The notes under the pieces were generated by a model. The model was given only the letters and a program-made list of their open reading frames with translations, was not told the DNA's origin and searched no databases. Shown here one piece after another: positions 25,587 to 35,632 of a DNA stretch of 64,000 nt (positions within the stretch are counted from its first letter, which is position 1; each line of letters begins with the position of its first letter). The position numbers and the translations under genes are program-made. Source of the stretch: Bacteroidales bacterium (GTDB lineage: Bacteria; Bacteroidota; Bacteroidia; Bacteroidales; UBA4417); assembly GCA_016707785.1 (NCBI GenBank), contig JADJGZ010000018.1, forward strand, positions 62,001-126,000, written 5' to 3'.

Positions 25587-27395
25587 TTATATTTTCTGAA
25601 GGAAATGGTAATTATATCGGTTTAATCTCCTGAAAATTCCTACCAATATCGTAAGCGTTCCTATACGTCCCAAAAACATCGTAATGATCAGCACCCATTT
25701 CCCGGCTATCGACAGGTATGCTGTAATACCCAACGATAAACCAACTGTTCCAAATGCTGAAACTACTTCAAATACAATTTTTGAAAGATTAAACTGACCA
25801 TCTGTTAAGACGAGGGTAAAAACTGCAATTGAAATTACCAGGAATGAAAGAAAGATAACAGCAAATGCCCTGCTTACTGATTCTTTCGTCAATTCTCTTC
25901 CATAAACTTCTATTTTATCCTGGCCTTTGGATAAATGAAAAAAATTGAGAACTGCCACAGCAAATGTTGTCGTTTTTATGCCACCACCTGTAGACGCTGG
26001 TGACGCTCCAACCCACATTAAAAACAGGTAAAGCAAGACTGAAACAGGAGCTAGTAACGACATGTCAGCAGTATTAAACCCAGCTGTCCTGGCGGTCACA
26101 GAACCGAAAAAAGCACCGGCTACTTTACCTGACACTGATAAGTCTTTCAATGAATGATTGTATTCGGAAAAGAAGAAAAATACAAACCCGGTTAAGAGCA
26201 ATACCAAGGTTGTAATAAGGGCCACCCGGGAATTCAGATTGATTATTTTTGGTGCATGAACATAGCCCTTTTTCCCAATAATCTGGTGATACTTATTCTT
26301 CAAAAAGTGCTTTAATAACCGATAATAATTAAAAATTACAGGGAAGCCCAAACCTCCAATGATAACAAGTATACCAATCACATAATGAAGATTGTAGTTG
26401 AACCTGAAACCAGGTTGGTATAATCCTTGCGAAAGAGTGGAAAATCCTGCGTTGCAGAATGCGGAAATGGAATGAAACGATGAAAAACCAATCATTGAAA
26501 GATGACTGGAAAATCCAGACGAATCTAATGAATAATATATAATGACTGCCCCAACTGTTTCAATAGAGAAAGTAACCAGGATGATCTTTAATAACGTTTT
26601 GAAAATCTCACCAAGCTTTTCTTCATTGATAAGTTCTTTTAAAAGAAATTCATTCCCAAAAGAAGCCCCTCCTTTAAAGAAATATCCAAAAAAACTTGTG
26701 AAGGTCATCACACCTAATCCTCCAACCTGGATAAGTGCTATAATTATTAGTTTACCCAATGGAGTAAAGCAGGTAGCTGTATCAACAACTAGTAATCCCG
26801 TAACGCATACAGCGCTGGTTGAAGTAAAAAAAGCATCCGTTAACCCGATTCCATGGAAAGTGGCCTTCGGTAACATCAGTAAAACAGTACCAAATACAAT
26901 GATAAATAGGAAACTGAAAGTAAAGAGAAGTCCGGGATTTGTATTTCGAAATTTTAGCTTTAATGTACTTGTTGATACCTCTATAATAAGCGCTATCAAA
27001 AAAATCAAATAAACAGCTAAATTTCTAGTGAGGAAATCAAGCATTAAGCCTTGAGTCCAGAAAACTCCCGTAAATCCAGTCCTTGCATTGAGTATTAATA
27101 ATAAGAGAGGAATGACTGCCAATTCCGAAAGTCGTAGCCTAAGATCTCTAACCTTCCACTTTTTTATAAAAAGCCCGGAAACATTGCTCAGTATAATAGC
27201 ACATAAGATGATATTATACAATCGTTGAATAGAAATTAATTCTTCTGTCTCATGCCCGAAACCAATGTGATACAGCATGATGAGAAAGCCAGACAATGCT
27301 GCAAGCAGACCCAATGTATCCAGGAAAGCCAGCAACCGTTTCCTTATAAGGTTAAAAAAATCAATAATCCTAAGTAAGCCTAACTTTATCGACAT
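25587..27395 (-). CDS. trkH: Potassium transporter TrkH/KtrB family
   Basis: 602 residues from the ATG at 27395; a longer frame begins at 27428. Four membrane-pore-membrane repeats with the selectivity-filter glycines: TSTSAVCVTGLLVVD, SISAFCNAGFSTLSQG, SVTARTAGFNTADMS and SAFGTVGLSLGITA. Preceded by about four extra N-terminal helices, as in many Bacteroidota TrkH proteins (E. coli TrkH has 483 residues). It conducts K+ inward, controlled by the TrkA subunit encoded just downstream. A tandem 13-bp repeat lies about 100 bp upstream. Confidence 0.93.
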   Translation of the reverse strand: MSIKLGLLRIIDFFNLIRKRLLAFLDTLGLLAALSGFLIMLYHIGFGHETEELISIQRLYNIILCAIILSNVSGLFIKKWKVRDLRLRLSELAVIPLLLLILNARTGFTGVFWTQGLMLDFLTRNLAVYLIFLIALIIEVSTSTLKLKFRNTNPGLLFTFSFLFIIVFGTVLLMLPKATFHGIGLTDAFFTSTSAVCVTGLLVVDTATCFTPLGKLIIIALIQVGGLGVMTFTSFFGYFFKGGASFGNEFLLKELINEEKLGEIFKTLLKIILVTFSIETVGAVIIYYSLDSSGFSSHLSMIGFSSFHSISAFCNAGFSTLSQGLYQPGFRFNYNLHYVIGILVIIGGLGFPVIFNYYRLLKHFLKNKYHQIIGKKGYVHAPKIINLNSRVALITTLVLLLTGFVFFFFSEYNHSLKDLSVSGKVAGAFFGSVTARTAGFNTADMSLLAPVSVLLYLFLMWVGASPASTGGGIKTTTFAVAVLNFFHLSKGQDKIEVYGRELTKESVSRAFAVIFLSFLVISIAVFTLVLTDGQFNLSKIVFEVVSAFGTVGLSLGITAYLSIAGKWVLIITMFLGRIGTLTILVGIFRRLNRYNYHFLQKI

Positions 27396-27498
27396 ATTCA
27401 AATAGAAGAAAGGTAAGTCATAACACAAAGTTAGTATTAAGTTGTTTGAATCAGTAAACCACTAAAAATCAAAATATTATTATCATGAGCACTGAAGG

Positions 27499-27531
27499 CT
27501 GTATTATTCAGCTGATTTCTGTATTATTCAG
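27499..27531. promoter_or_regulatory. Tandem 13-bp repeat CTGTATTATTCAG, 20-bp period
   Basis: Perfect copies at 27499-27511 and 27519-27531. Each copy is an imperfect palindrome (CTG-N7-CAG). The 20-bp period is close to two helical turns, as for two dimers bound side by side. It lies between trkH (minus strand, starts 27395) and tatA (plus strand, 27761). Nothing else was recognised in the 27396-27760 spacer except a tatA -7 box. Confidence 0.5.
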
Positions 27532-27726
27532 TTTTTAACAAACCTATAATCAAACAGGTAGCTAAAAATTATAATAAATTAATACTACCTGATTTTCTTA
27601 CTTTTAATAAAATAATTTGAATATTAATTCATCTTCAACCTTCATTTTTTCATGGAGAAACTAATCAAATCTGTTACTCTTAATAAGCAGCTGAATTGTT
27701 TTTTCGAATAAGTGCCATCTCTTTAG

Positions 27727-27734
27727 TATTTTTG
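27727..27734 (+). promoter_or_regulatory. -7 box TATTTTTG for tatA
   Basis: A perfect TAnnTTTG match 26 bp upstream of the proposed TTG start of the TatA-like gene. No convincing -33 box. Confidence 0.4.
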
Positions 27735-27760
27735 TCCTGATCAATTTCAAACTGAAGTCC

Positions 27761-28153
27761 TTGAATACAACTTTGCTCTTTCTTGATATCAGCGGCGGTG
27801 AACTATTAGTAATTGTTCTTGTCGTTTTCCTGGTATTTGGGCCTCAGAAGATGCCTGAAATCGCCAGGAAAATAGGTCGTGCCATCAATGAAATGAAAAA
27901 GGCTTCGAATGACCTTACGCGAGAATTCAGGCAGGAATCCTCAGGAATCAGAAGTGAAATTGCCGCCGCCCAAAGTAAAGTAAAGGATGAAATAAATAGT
28001 GCAACCCAGGAGGTTTCCAAAACACGGGCCAGGGTAGTAAAGGATCTGTCAGTCGACAATGAACTTAAGAATAATCCCACTCAACAAGTCCCTGCTCCTG
28101 AACCAATTGAACCTGTTGTTGATCCCCCTGCCCCCCCTGAAAAAAGTGAATAA
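27761..28153 (+). CDS. tatA: Twin-arginine translocase TatA/Hcf106-like subunit
   Basis: 130 residues. Short N-terminal TM helix (about residues 12-27, GELLVIVLVVFLVFGP), then the hinge and amphipathic helix MPEIARKIGRAINEMKKASNDL, and a long charged, proline-rich tail. This is the TatA layout: it oligomerises into the pore for folded, twin-arginine-tagged proteins. The only good start is TTG at 27761, since the first in-frame ATG (27850) is within the helix; a sequencing slip upstream is possible. The Tat system is relevant here because the HybA-like ferredoxin at 50711 has an RR signal. It lies upstream of an OmpA-type gene. Confidence 0.85.
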   Translation: MNTTLLFLDISGGELLVIVLVVFLVFGPQKMPEIARKIGRAINEMKKASNDLTREFRQESSGIRSEIAAAQSKVKDEINSATQEVSKTRARVVKDLSVDNELKNNPTQQVPAPEPIEPVVDPPAPPEKSE

Positions 28154-28221
28154 TAAAAACAGTTCACGTTCGTTGATTACTTAGCTCTGACGCATCTAAA
28201 TATACATATTGTTCCCCCTTT

Positions 28222-30672
28222 ATGAAAATACGTTCACTGGTACTTATCTTCTCATTTATTGCACTGAGTTTCTCATTACAAGCTCAAAACAGGCATTGGA
28301 GAGCTGCTGATGATGCATTCAACAATATGCAGTATAACCAGGCATTGACGAAGTATAAGAAAGCGCTGTCAAAAGCCAAAGGTAAACCTGATAAGGAAAA
28401 AATATCCTTTCAGATGGCTGAATGCTACCGGCTTATCAATAATACCAAGAAGGCTGAAACTGCATATAAAAGAATTTCCAAAACAAACTATGCAGAAAAG
28501 AACCCCATTGTATTCCTCTACCTTGCACAAGCGATGATGAGCAATGAAAAATACGAAGATGCCCTGGTGTTTTTTGAGAAATATTCAGAGCAGGCACCTG
28601 ATGACGTAAGGGGACTAAATGGGGTTGAATCGTGCAAACTTGCAAAGGAATGGATAGATTCTCCTACAAAATTCAATATTAAAGTAGAGAAACCTCTGAA
28701 TTCCAAGGAATCTGATTTTTCTGTTGCTTATGCTGATAAACTTTATAATACAATTGTCTTCACCTCAACACGGGATGCTGCAACCGGAAAATCATTGGAT
28801 AACTGGACCGGCCAGAGTTTTAGTGATCTCTTCATTGCAAAACTGGACCCCAAGGGGCAATGGTCTTCCCCTGTGCTGCTTGAAACCGGTAATGTCATTA
28901 ATACCGGTGCCAATGAAGGCAACCCCGCATTAAACAGTAAATTCAACCAGTTATATTTTACCCGCTGTGGTAATGATAAAGGCTCTCTGCAAGGTTGCCA
29001 GGTTTATGTTTCAAGGCGTTCAGGAAGAAATTGGGGTGATCCCAAGCCTCTCTCATTAGGGGGAGACAGCACAACAGTCTTTGGAAACCCTTCTATTAGT
29101 CCTGATGAACTCATGATTTTCTTTTCAAGCGACCTGCCCAATGGTGAGGGAGGAAAGGATTTATGGATGGCAGCAAGAAAAACAGCCGGTGATGAATTCG
29201 GAAAAGCCATTAATCTCGGGCCGGCAGTAAACACTGCGGGTGATGAAATGTTCCCTTTCCTGCGCAACGACACAAGCCTTTATTTTGCTTCAAATGGCCA
29301 CCCCGGGATGGGTGGGCTGGATATTTTCCGCTCCACCTTTTCCAATGGGATCTGGAACAAACCCGTTAACCTTCAGTACCCGGTCAATTCAGCCGGCGAC
29401 GATTTTGCCATGATTTTCAATCCTGAAGAAGATAAAGGTTTCTTTTCTTCAAACCGTAAAGGAGGCAGAGGCGGTGATGATATCTACTCATTTGAGAATC
29501 CACCTGTTCTGTTTACTCTTCAAGGGATCGTAAAGGATGATAATACTTTGCAGATTATCACCGGTGCAGTGGTGAAACTTACCGGCTCCGATGGCTCTTC
29601 AATTGAAGCCAAAACAGATGCCCGTGGGATTTATAGTTTCAATAAAGCCCAGATCAAAGCCCGCACTTCCTATGAATTGGTGTGTGTTAAGGATGATTAT
29701 TTCAATAAAAAAGCCAGGGAAACCACCGTCGGATTAGAGAGTAGCAAGGATTTCACCATTGATTTTATGCTTGAAAGAATCCCGGATAAACCGGTCGTCC
29801 TGCCCGATATCCTTTACGATCTTGCAAAATGGGACCTGAAACCTCAATACCAGGATTCACTGCAGGGACTTATCAAGACACTGGACGAAAATGAAACCAT
29901 TATCGTTGAGTTAGCTTCTCATACCGATTCAAGAGGTTCAGACGAAAGTAATGATGTTCTTTCGCAGAAACGTGCGGAATCAGTTGTTAATTACCTGATT
30001 GAAAGAGGGATTGATCCTGATCGTTTGGTTGCTAAAGGCTATGGTGAACGTGTTCCCCGCAAACTTGCCAAAGATGTTACTAAAGATGGATTCTCATTTA
30101 AATCCGGAACCTTACTCACAACTACATTCATTGATTCTTTAGCCACTAAACCTATACAGGAAGCGGCTCATGCATTGAACAGGAGGACAGAATTCCGTAT
30201 CCTGAGCAAAGACTTTGTGCCTAAAACACAGAATAAAGCCATTGTAAGTCAAACCCAGAAAGTAACGGTTCAGATTAATCCGGAAGACAATATCCTCCGA
30301 TACCTGGAGAATCCTGATCAGACAATGACTATTTCAGCCGTACTGAATGGAATCAATGTAGATATTGTGATCAGTGAAGAAGGACCTGGATTGAGCTTTT
30401 CCGAAGATCAGGTCCTGAAGCTTTTAAAAGAAGGAGCCATTGGTAAAACAGATTTCGCTGGTGATGCTGCAAAGATTCTTGGTAACAACTCAGTATCTGA
30501 TAAGGCCATCTTTAATGTCGCTGAAATCAATATTGCAAATAAATCGTCATTTGACCTTGAAGGAACTGTCCTGAAGAAACAAAAAGCTGCAGTCCTGATG
30601 AATGAATCAGTCCTGAAACGTTTTGGAAAATACAGTATAGACAAAGAAAAGAAACAGATCATCTTCCAGTAG
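28222..30672 (+). CDS. Envelope protein with TPR, PD40 propeller and OmpA peptidoglycan-binding domain
   Basis: 816 residues with a signal peptide (cleavage after SLQAQ). Order: TPR-like helices (about 25-140), WD40-like PD40 propeller (about 160-430, repeats such as NPSISPDELMIFFSSDLPNGEGGKDLW), a carboxypeptidase-regulatory-like beta domain (about 440-520), then an OmpA C-terminal domain (about 530-660) with SHTDSRGSDESNDVLSQKRAESVVNYLIERGI, which binds diaminopimelate in peptidoglycan. A further 160 residues of unknown type follow. PorE-like proteins of the type IX secretion system have a TPR-PD40-OmpA layout, but so do many paralogues. The periplasmic, cell-wall-linked location is solid; the exact role is inference. 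Confidence 0.85.
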   Translation: MKIRSLVLIFSFIALSFSLQAQNRHWRAADDAFNNMQYNQALTKYKKALSKAKGKPDKEKISFQMAECYRLINNTKKAETAYKRISKTNYAEKNPIVFLYLAQAMMSNEKYEDALVFFEKYSEQAPDDVRGLNGVESCKLAKEWIDSPTKFNIKVEKPLNSKESDFSVAYADKLYNTIVFTSTRDAATGKSLDNWTGQSFSDLFIAKLDPKGQWSSPVLLETGNVINTGANEGNPALNSKFNQLYFTRCGNDKGSLQGCQVYVSRRSGRNWGDPKPLSLGGDSTTVFGNPSISPDELMIFFSSDLPNGEGGKDLWMAARKTAGDEFGKAINLGPAVNTAGDEMFPFLRNDTSLYFASNGHPGMGGLDIFRSTFSNGIWNKPVNLQYPVNSAGDDFAMIFNPEEDKGFFSSNRKGGRGGDDIYSFENPPVLFTLQGIVKDDNTLQIITGAVVKLTGSDGSSIEAKTDARGIYSFNKAQIKARTSYELVCVKDDYFNKKARETTVGLESSKDFTIDFMLERIPDKPVVLPDILYDLAKWDLKPQYQDSLQGLIKTLDENETIIVELASHTDSRGSDESNDVLSQKRAESVVNYLIERGIDPDRLVAKGYGERVPRKLAKDVTKDGFSFKSGTLLTTTFIDSLATKPIQEAAHALNRRTEFRILSKDFVPKTQNKAIVSQTQKVTVQINPEDNILRYLENPDQTMTISAVLNGINVDIVISEEGPGLSFSEDQVLKLLKEGAIGKTDFAGDAAKILGNNSVSDKAIFNVAEINIANKSSFDLEGTVLKKQKAAVLMNESVLKRFGKYSIDKEKKQIIFQ

Positions 30673-30691
30673 AAGCAAGCAGGACCAGCAG

Positions 30692-31858
30692 ATGTCGGAT
30701 CAGTTGAAATATACCCTTAGAGGGGTTAGTGCAGCCAAAGAGGATGTCCATGCAGCAATTAGCAAATTGGATAAGGGCTTATTCCCGAATGCTTTTTGTA
30801 AGGTTGTCCCGGATTTCCCGGGAGGGGATCAGGATTCTTGCGTAGTAATGCATGCCGATGGTGCTGGGACAAAATCGTCATTAGCATACCTCTACTGGAA
30901 AGAAACAGGAGATTTGTCTGTCTGGAAAGGAATTGCACAGGATGCCATCGTCATGAATACTGACGACCTCTTATGCGTAGGTATCACTGACGGAATATTC
31001 ATATCCTCAACAATCGGCCGAAATAAAAACCTTATTCCCGGAGAAGTAATTAGTACCATTATTAACGGTACTGAAGAATTCCTGGAAAAAATGAGATCCT
31101 ATGGCATCGGAATATTCTCAACCGGTGGTGAAACAGCAGATGTTGGTGACCTTGTTAGAACAATCATTGTCGACAGCACTGTTACAGCCAGGGTGAAACG
31201 CAATTCTATTATTGAGAATAAAATTGTCCCGGGTAATGTGATTGTCGGATTGGCTTCTTTTGGCCAGTCATCCTATGAAGATACGTATAATGGAGGAATG
31301 GGAAGCAATGGGCTTACTTCTGCCCGTCACGACGTATTCTCCCGTTTATATGCGGATAAATACCCGGAAAGCTATGACACACGGCTTCCTCAAGAAGTTG
31401 TTTATTGTGGGAGCAAGCAACTCACTGACCCATCCTCAATCCCGGGCCTGGACATTGGTAGACTTGTCCTCTCTCCTACCCGTACCTATGCTCCGGTAAT
31501 TCATAAAATACTTGAAGAATTCAGAGGGAAGATAAATGCTATGATCCATTGCAGTGGAGGCGGACAAACCAAAGTCCTGCATTTTGCCGGGAATGTGCAT
31601 ATTATTAAGGATAACCTTTTCCCGATTCCACCTTTGTTTGCTTTGATCGGGGAACAATCCGGCACCTCTCTGAAAGAAATGTACCAGGTATTTAATATGG
31701 GACATCGAATGGAATTATATTTGGATCAACAATATGCTAATGACATCATTGGAATATCCAAAAGCTTTGGAATTGACGCAAGGATTATCGGCAGAGTGGA
31801 AGCTTCAGATCATAAAACATTGACTATCAAGTCCGATGAACAATTTTTCGTGTATTGA
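30692..31858 (+). CDS. purM: Phosphoribosylformylglycinamidine cyclo-ligase
   Basis: 388 residues, the long form usual in Bacteroidota. Motifs of the PurM/AIR synthetase fold: HADGAGTKSSLAYLY (about residues 55-69), IAQDAIVMNTDDLLCVG (about 90-106) and GIFSTGGETADVGDL; the second half has IHCSGGGQTKVLHF. It closes the imidazole ring of AIR from FGAM with ATP, step 5 of purine synthesis in the cytoplasm. The short gap (19 bp) to the OmpA-type gene suggests co-transcription, though the functions are unrelated. Confidence 0.9.
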   Translation: MSDQLKYTLRGVSAAKEDVHAAISKLDKGLFPNAFCKVVPDFPGGDQDSCVVMHADGAGTKSSLAYLYWKETGDLSVWKGIAQDAIVMNTDDLLCVGITDGIFISSTIGRNKNLIPGEVISTIINGTEEFLEKMRSYGIGIFSTGGETADVGDLVRTIIVDSTVTARVKRNSIIENKIVPGNVIVGLASFGQSSYEDTYNGGMGSNGLTSARHDVFSRLYADKYPESYDTRLPQEVVYCGSKQLTDPSSIPGLDIGRLVLSPTRTYAPVIHKILEEFRGKINAMIHCSGGGQTKVLHFAGNVHIIKDNLFPIPPLFALIGEQSGTSLKEMYQVFNMGHRMELYLDQQYANDIIGISKSFGIDARIIGRVEASDHKTLTIKSDEQFFVY

Positions 31859-31936
31859 ATTTAAGATAGTTATCATCATCAATTTTAAGTGGTAAATAAC
31901 CAACAGTTAATTTTTCTTCAAAAACCTAAATTCTGC

Positions 31937-33634
31937 ATGAGAATCATATCTTCAATCCTGACAGGAATATTAATCATTGTATTCATTCAGAACCAATGCA
32001 TAGCCCAATCATCCCTCATCCGGATTATGAAAGCAGAGATGGAACATGAAATGAACTCCCTGAGTAAACAAGAGTATCCTGCTTACTTCATGGAATATAA
32101 AATCTTTGATCAGTATAGCCTTGGAATTCAAGCTTCTTTTGGTTCTGTTCTCACGGCAAACATCGACTCAAGTCGCTCATTTACAGCAGCCGTCAGGCTT
32201 GGAAGCTATAAAATGGACAATACGCATGCCCTGCCTGAAGGATCAAACCCCATGCTGGAACCCAGCCAGGTTATGTTACCATGGACATATGATGAACAGA
32301 TACTTCGTCTGGAAATGTGGAATGCAACAGCTTATGCTTATGAGCGATCAAAAGATCAATATAAACAAGTACTGGATGCCAGGGATGATGAAGGTTTTAA
32401 ACAGGATGTCGACGACTTTACTAAGGCAGATGCTTTAGTGTATTATGAAGAAGTTCCTGAAAGTATCATCAATAAATCATTGTTGGATGAGTGGAAGTTA
32501 AAATGTTCGTCTCTCTCATCACAATTTCTTGAAGATACTTCATTCATGGCAGGAACAGTGTTTTTTGCCACAAATCAGAACCGGCAACACCTTGTAACTT
32601 CTGAAGGCCAGGAAATTAGTCAGAATAAACAATCATGTATGCTGATGATCATGGGGTTAATCAGGACTACTGACAACCAATTGGCTGTGGATATGCTAAC
32701 CTATTCAGTAAACGACCCTTCAGAACTGAAATCGATCGAGAATATCAGGATTGACCTGCAGCAGATGATTACACGGATGAAATTGATGAAGGATGCTCCC
32801 ATTGCACAGCCATACAGTGGTCCGGCCCTGCTGTCACCGCAGGCTGCAGGCGTATTCTTTCACGAAATATTCGGACATAGGGTAGAAGGGCATCGGTTGG
32901 CAGATATGAATGATAGTCAAACATTTGGTGATAAGCTTGGTAAAACTGTTCTTCCAAAATACATCAGCATCTCTTTTGATCCTACTAGCAAAGATTATAA
33001 GGGTCAGCATCTTACCGGAAGCTATAAATATGATGATGAAGGGATCCTCGCAAAAAAGGTAAAGGTGGTTGAAAACGGAGTTTTGCAGGATTTCCTTATG
33101 TCACGAAAGCCTGTCAAAGGTTTCAACCAATCCAACGGACATGGAAGAGCCATGATAGGATCGGGAGCTGTTTCCAGGCAATCCAACATGATTGTTGAAT
33201 CAGAGAAAACATATAATGAAGCGGAATTGAGGAAAAAACTGATATCTGAATGCAAACGACAGAAAAAAGAGTATGGCTATTATTTCAAACAGGTTTCAGG
33301 AGGTCTCACCTTAAACTCAGTTTATATGGCCAATGTTTTTACTGTTTTTCCTACCGAGATATACAGGGTTTATGCTGATGGAAGGCCGGATGAGATGGTG
33401 CGTCAGGTTTCACTTATTGGAACCCCGCTAACCATGTTTTCAGAAATAGAAGCCGCCGGCGATGACTCTGAATTATTCCCGGGGTTTTGTGGTGCAGAAT
33501 CAGGGTCCATCCCGGTAACCATCGTATGCCCCTCCTTCTTTGTAAAGAAAATTGAAACACAGAAAACACCTGAATTTCATGTTGAGAAGCCATTCCTGGT
33601 ACAACCTTCGGCTACAACAATATCATCCAATTAA
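31937..33634 (+). CDS. Exported TldD-family metallopeptidase-like protein
   Basis: 565 residues from the ATG at 31937; the open frame begins earlier at 31889. A signal peptide (residues 1-24, ending QCIAQS) is clear. The TldD zinc motif is FFHEIFGHRVEGHR (HExxxH), and the C-terminal GFCGAESGSIPVTIVC matches the conserved TldD tail. E. coli TldD/TldE form a cytosolic complex that trims microcin B17 and CcdA; here both partners are exported. The next gene is its TldE-like partner, 40 bp away. Zinc peptidase activity on unfolded periplasmic peptides is inferred. Confidence 0.87.
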   Translation: MRIISSILTGILIIVFIQNQCIAQSSLIRIMKAEMEHEMNSLSKQEYPAYFMEYKIFDQYSLGIQASFGSVLTANIDSSRSFTAAVRLGSYKMDNTHALPEGSNPMLEPSQVMLPWTYDEQILRLEMWNATAYAYERSKDQYKQVLDARDDEGFKQDVDDFTKADALVYYEEVPESIINKSLLDEWKLKCSSLSSQFLEDTSFMAGTVFFATNQNRQHLVTSEGQEISQNKQSCMLMIMGLIRTTDNQLAVDMLTYSVNDPSELKSIENIRIDLQQMITRMKLMKDAPIAQPYSGPALLSPQAAGVFFHEIFGHRVEGHRLADMNDSQTFGDKLGKTVLPKYISISFDPTSKDYKGQHLTGSYKYDDEGILAKKVKVVENGVLQDFLMSRKPVKGFNQSNGHGRAMIGSGAVSRQSNMIVESEKTYNEAELRKKLISECKRQKKEYGYYFKQVSGGLTLNSVYMANVFTVFPTEIYRVYADGRPDEMVRQVSLIGTPLTMFSEIEAAGDDSELFPGFCGAESGSIPVTIVCPSFFVKKIETQKTPEFHVEKPFLVQPSATTISSN

Positions 33635-33674
33635 TCATCAGGTGAGTAGAATCCCATTGTAATAATCATTAAAT

Positions 33675-35423
33675 ATGAAATCACTTTTCAATATAGCAAT
33701 CACTTTCTTTTGCTTAGGTATCACATTCGGAAGCTATGCCCAATTGACTTCAATTAATCCAGAGGAAGAAAAAATTGTTACATCAGCGCTTAAGGATGAA
33801 CTATTCAGAAGTTTTCATCAACTGAATGATACTGATATGCAAAAACCGTTTTTTATTGCATATACTTTGCTCTGGGGAAAAGAGTATCGCTGCGGGGCAA
33901 AAATGGGTACAGTTTATTATGACCGGTTCGATCCGAACAATGCCGGAACCCTTAGGCTTATGGTAGGAAATTATGAATTGAATGATGAAAACTTCAATGA
34001 TACCGAAAGCAATTATAATTCTGCTTCTGCATTCCGACAATTTACAACATTGCCGCAGGAGGCAGATTATTGGGCAATCAGGAGGTATTTCTGGCAAATG
34101 TCTGATGAAGTTTATCGGTCAGCAAACGACCATTATAAACATAAAATTGAAGCTATTAACAGGAAAGCTGGTAATAATCCCAACGAAGGATTGAGAGATT
34201 TCAATCCTTCTACAGCTGTTACAAATATTAAAGCACCTGAAGTCATTGAGTTCGACAGGCAGAAAATGTCAAGCCTCTTAAAGAAGTTATCAGGTATTTT
34301 TCTTGAGGATACAGTGTTTATCGATTCTGAAGCAACGTTTAATGCAAGGAATTACATGACCTATTACTATAATACTGAAGGTACTGTCCTGCATCATCCC
34401 TATACAAGTTTTTCCATCAATTTATCGGCCAATTGCTTTGATGTTAACGGAAGTACATTAATTGAAAGCATAGGATTCAATGGATTAACAATGAATGAAT
34501 TACCTGGTGAAGATGAATTGGTTCAGGCTTGTCAATTAATAAAAACACGTTTATTAAACAACAGAATTCCGGATACCATCCCCGAAGACTATTCCGGCCC
34601 TGTGCTATACGAAGGAGTCTCCAGTGCCGATTACTTCAGGAAATACTTTTTTGAGGGGACAAATACACTTATTGCCTCCCGTGAGGTATTTAGTAATGAA
34701 AATCGCACGCTAGCGGTAAAGCAGAATGACAGTGATGAACAGAAGTATAATAAAAGGATTTTCTCCAAAGACCTGACTGTGTTGGATTGCCCCTCCCTGA
34801 AACAATTCCAGGGCACCCCACTCTATGGTTATTATCCGATGGATGCGGAAGGCATAGCTCCTCCCGACACCTTACTCCTGGTGGAAAATGGGGTACTGAA
34901 AAACATGTTAAATAACCGCATTCCTACTCCTAACCAGCAGGTTCCCAATGGACATTCAAGGTTCGGAGGATTATCAGTTAACGACCAGGTTGCACCCGGG
35001 GTATTGGTGGTAAATGCTAAAAATGGGAAAAGTAAGGAAGAACTGAGAAAGATGCTGTTGGAAGAAGCAGAAGACCGCAACCTCGAATATGCAATGATAG
35101 TAAGGCCTCTTTTTATCGGTAAAAATTACTGTAGCAATCAATACTTTCTGGTAAAAATAGCCGATCAGTCGGAACGATTAATTAAGGAAGATATTTCTGA
35201 TAATGATAGCTATATGAAAACACAGACAGACAGGCTATTAGGATTCTCATCAACCCAAATTGTAAAAAATGATTTCTACTCTTATCTCCAGGAATTGCCG
35301 GTGAGTTTTATAGTACCGGATGCTGTGCTTGTTGAAAACGGAAATTTCAGATTTAGCAGCAATTCTCAGTATGGGACGGAGAAAAGATTGGTACCTTACC
35401 CAACCATAAAGAAAGTAAATTAA
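33675..35423 (+). CDS. Exported TldE/PmbA-like partner lacking the metal motif
   Basis: 582 residues with a signal peptide (residues 1-22, FGSYAQ). Homologous to the upstream protein along its length (LLLVENGVLKNMLNNRIPT, NGHSRFGG correspond to the TldD VENGVLQDFLMSRKP, NGHGRAM segments). Where TldD has HExxxH this one has YEGVSSADYFRKYF, so it cannot bind zinc in that way; its Cys-containing tail is also lost. It thus matches the TldE role of non-catalytic partner. Followed by a terminator at 35456. Confidence 0.85.
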   Translation: MKSLFNIAITFFCLGITFGSYAQLTSINPEEEKIVTSALKDELFRSFHQLNDTDMQKPFFIAYTLLWGKEYRCGAKMGTVYYDRFDPNNAGTLRLMVGNYELNDENFNDTESNYNSASAFRQFTTLPQEADYWAIRRYFWQMSDEVYRSANDHYKHKIEAINRKAGNNPNEGLRDFNPSTAVTNIKAPEVIEFDRQKMSSLLKKLSGIFLEDTVFIDSEATFNARNYMTYYYNTEGTVLHHPYTSFSINLSANCFDVNGSTLIESIGFNGLTMNELPGEDELVQACQLIKTRLLNNRIPDTIPEDYSGPVLYEGVSSADYFRKYFFEGTNTLIASREVFSNENRTLAVKQNDSDEQKYNKRIFSKDLTVLDCPSLKQFQGTPLYGYYPMDAEGIAPPDTLLLVENGVLKNMLNNRIPTPNQQVPNGHSRFGGLSVNDQVAPGVLVVNAKNGKSKEELRKMLLEEAEDRNLEYAMIVRPLFIGKNYCSNQYFLVKIADQSERLIKEDISDNDSYMKTQTDRLLGFSSTQIVKNDFYSYLQELPVSFIVPDAVLVENGNFRFSSNSQYGTEKRLVPYPTIKKVN

Positions 35424-35455
35424 GGGTTGAAGTAAAGTTCATACATTAAGGGACT

Positions 35456-35481
35456 AAAACGTGAACTCCTGTCACGTTTTT
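35456..35481 (+). terminator. Intrinsic terminator after the TldD/TldE pair
   Basis: Stem aaaacgtga / tcacgtttt (35456-35464, 35472-35480), 7-nt loop, ending in a T-run to 35481. Confidence 0.8.
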
Positions 35482-35599
35482 GCTGTATCTGTATTTGTTA
35501 TGATTTCAGCCTTTGGCATGAATAATTGCAGCAGTATTCAAAGGTATTTATCTCCTCCTTAGTCACAATCCGGACTCTTATTTCTCAGATAAAAAAGAC

Positions 35600-35607
35600 T
35601 AACTTTG
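35600..35607 (+). promoter_or_regulatory. -7 box TAACTTTG for prfA
   Basis: A perfect TAnnTTTG match 25 bp before the prfA ATG at 35633; the -33 region has no clear TTTG. Confidence 0.55.
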
Positions 35608-35632
35608 CACCCGCAAAAATGAACGCATTAAT

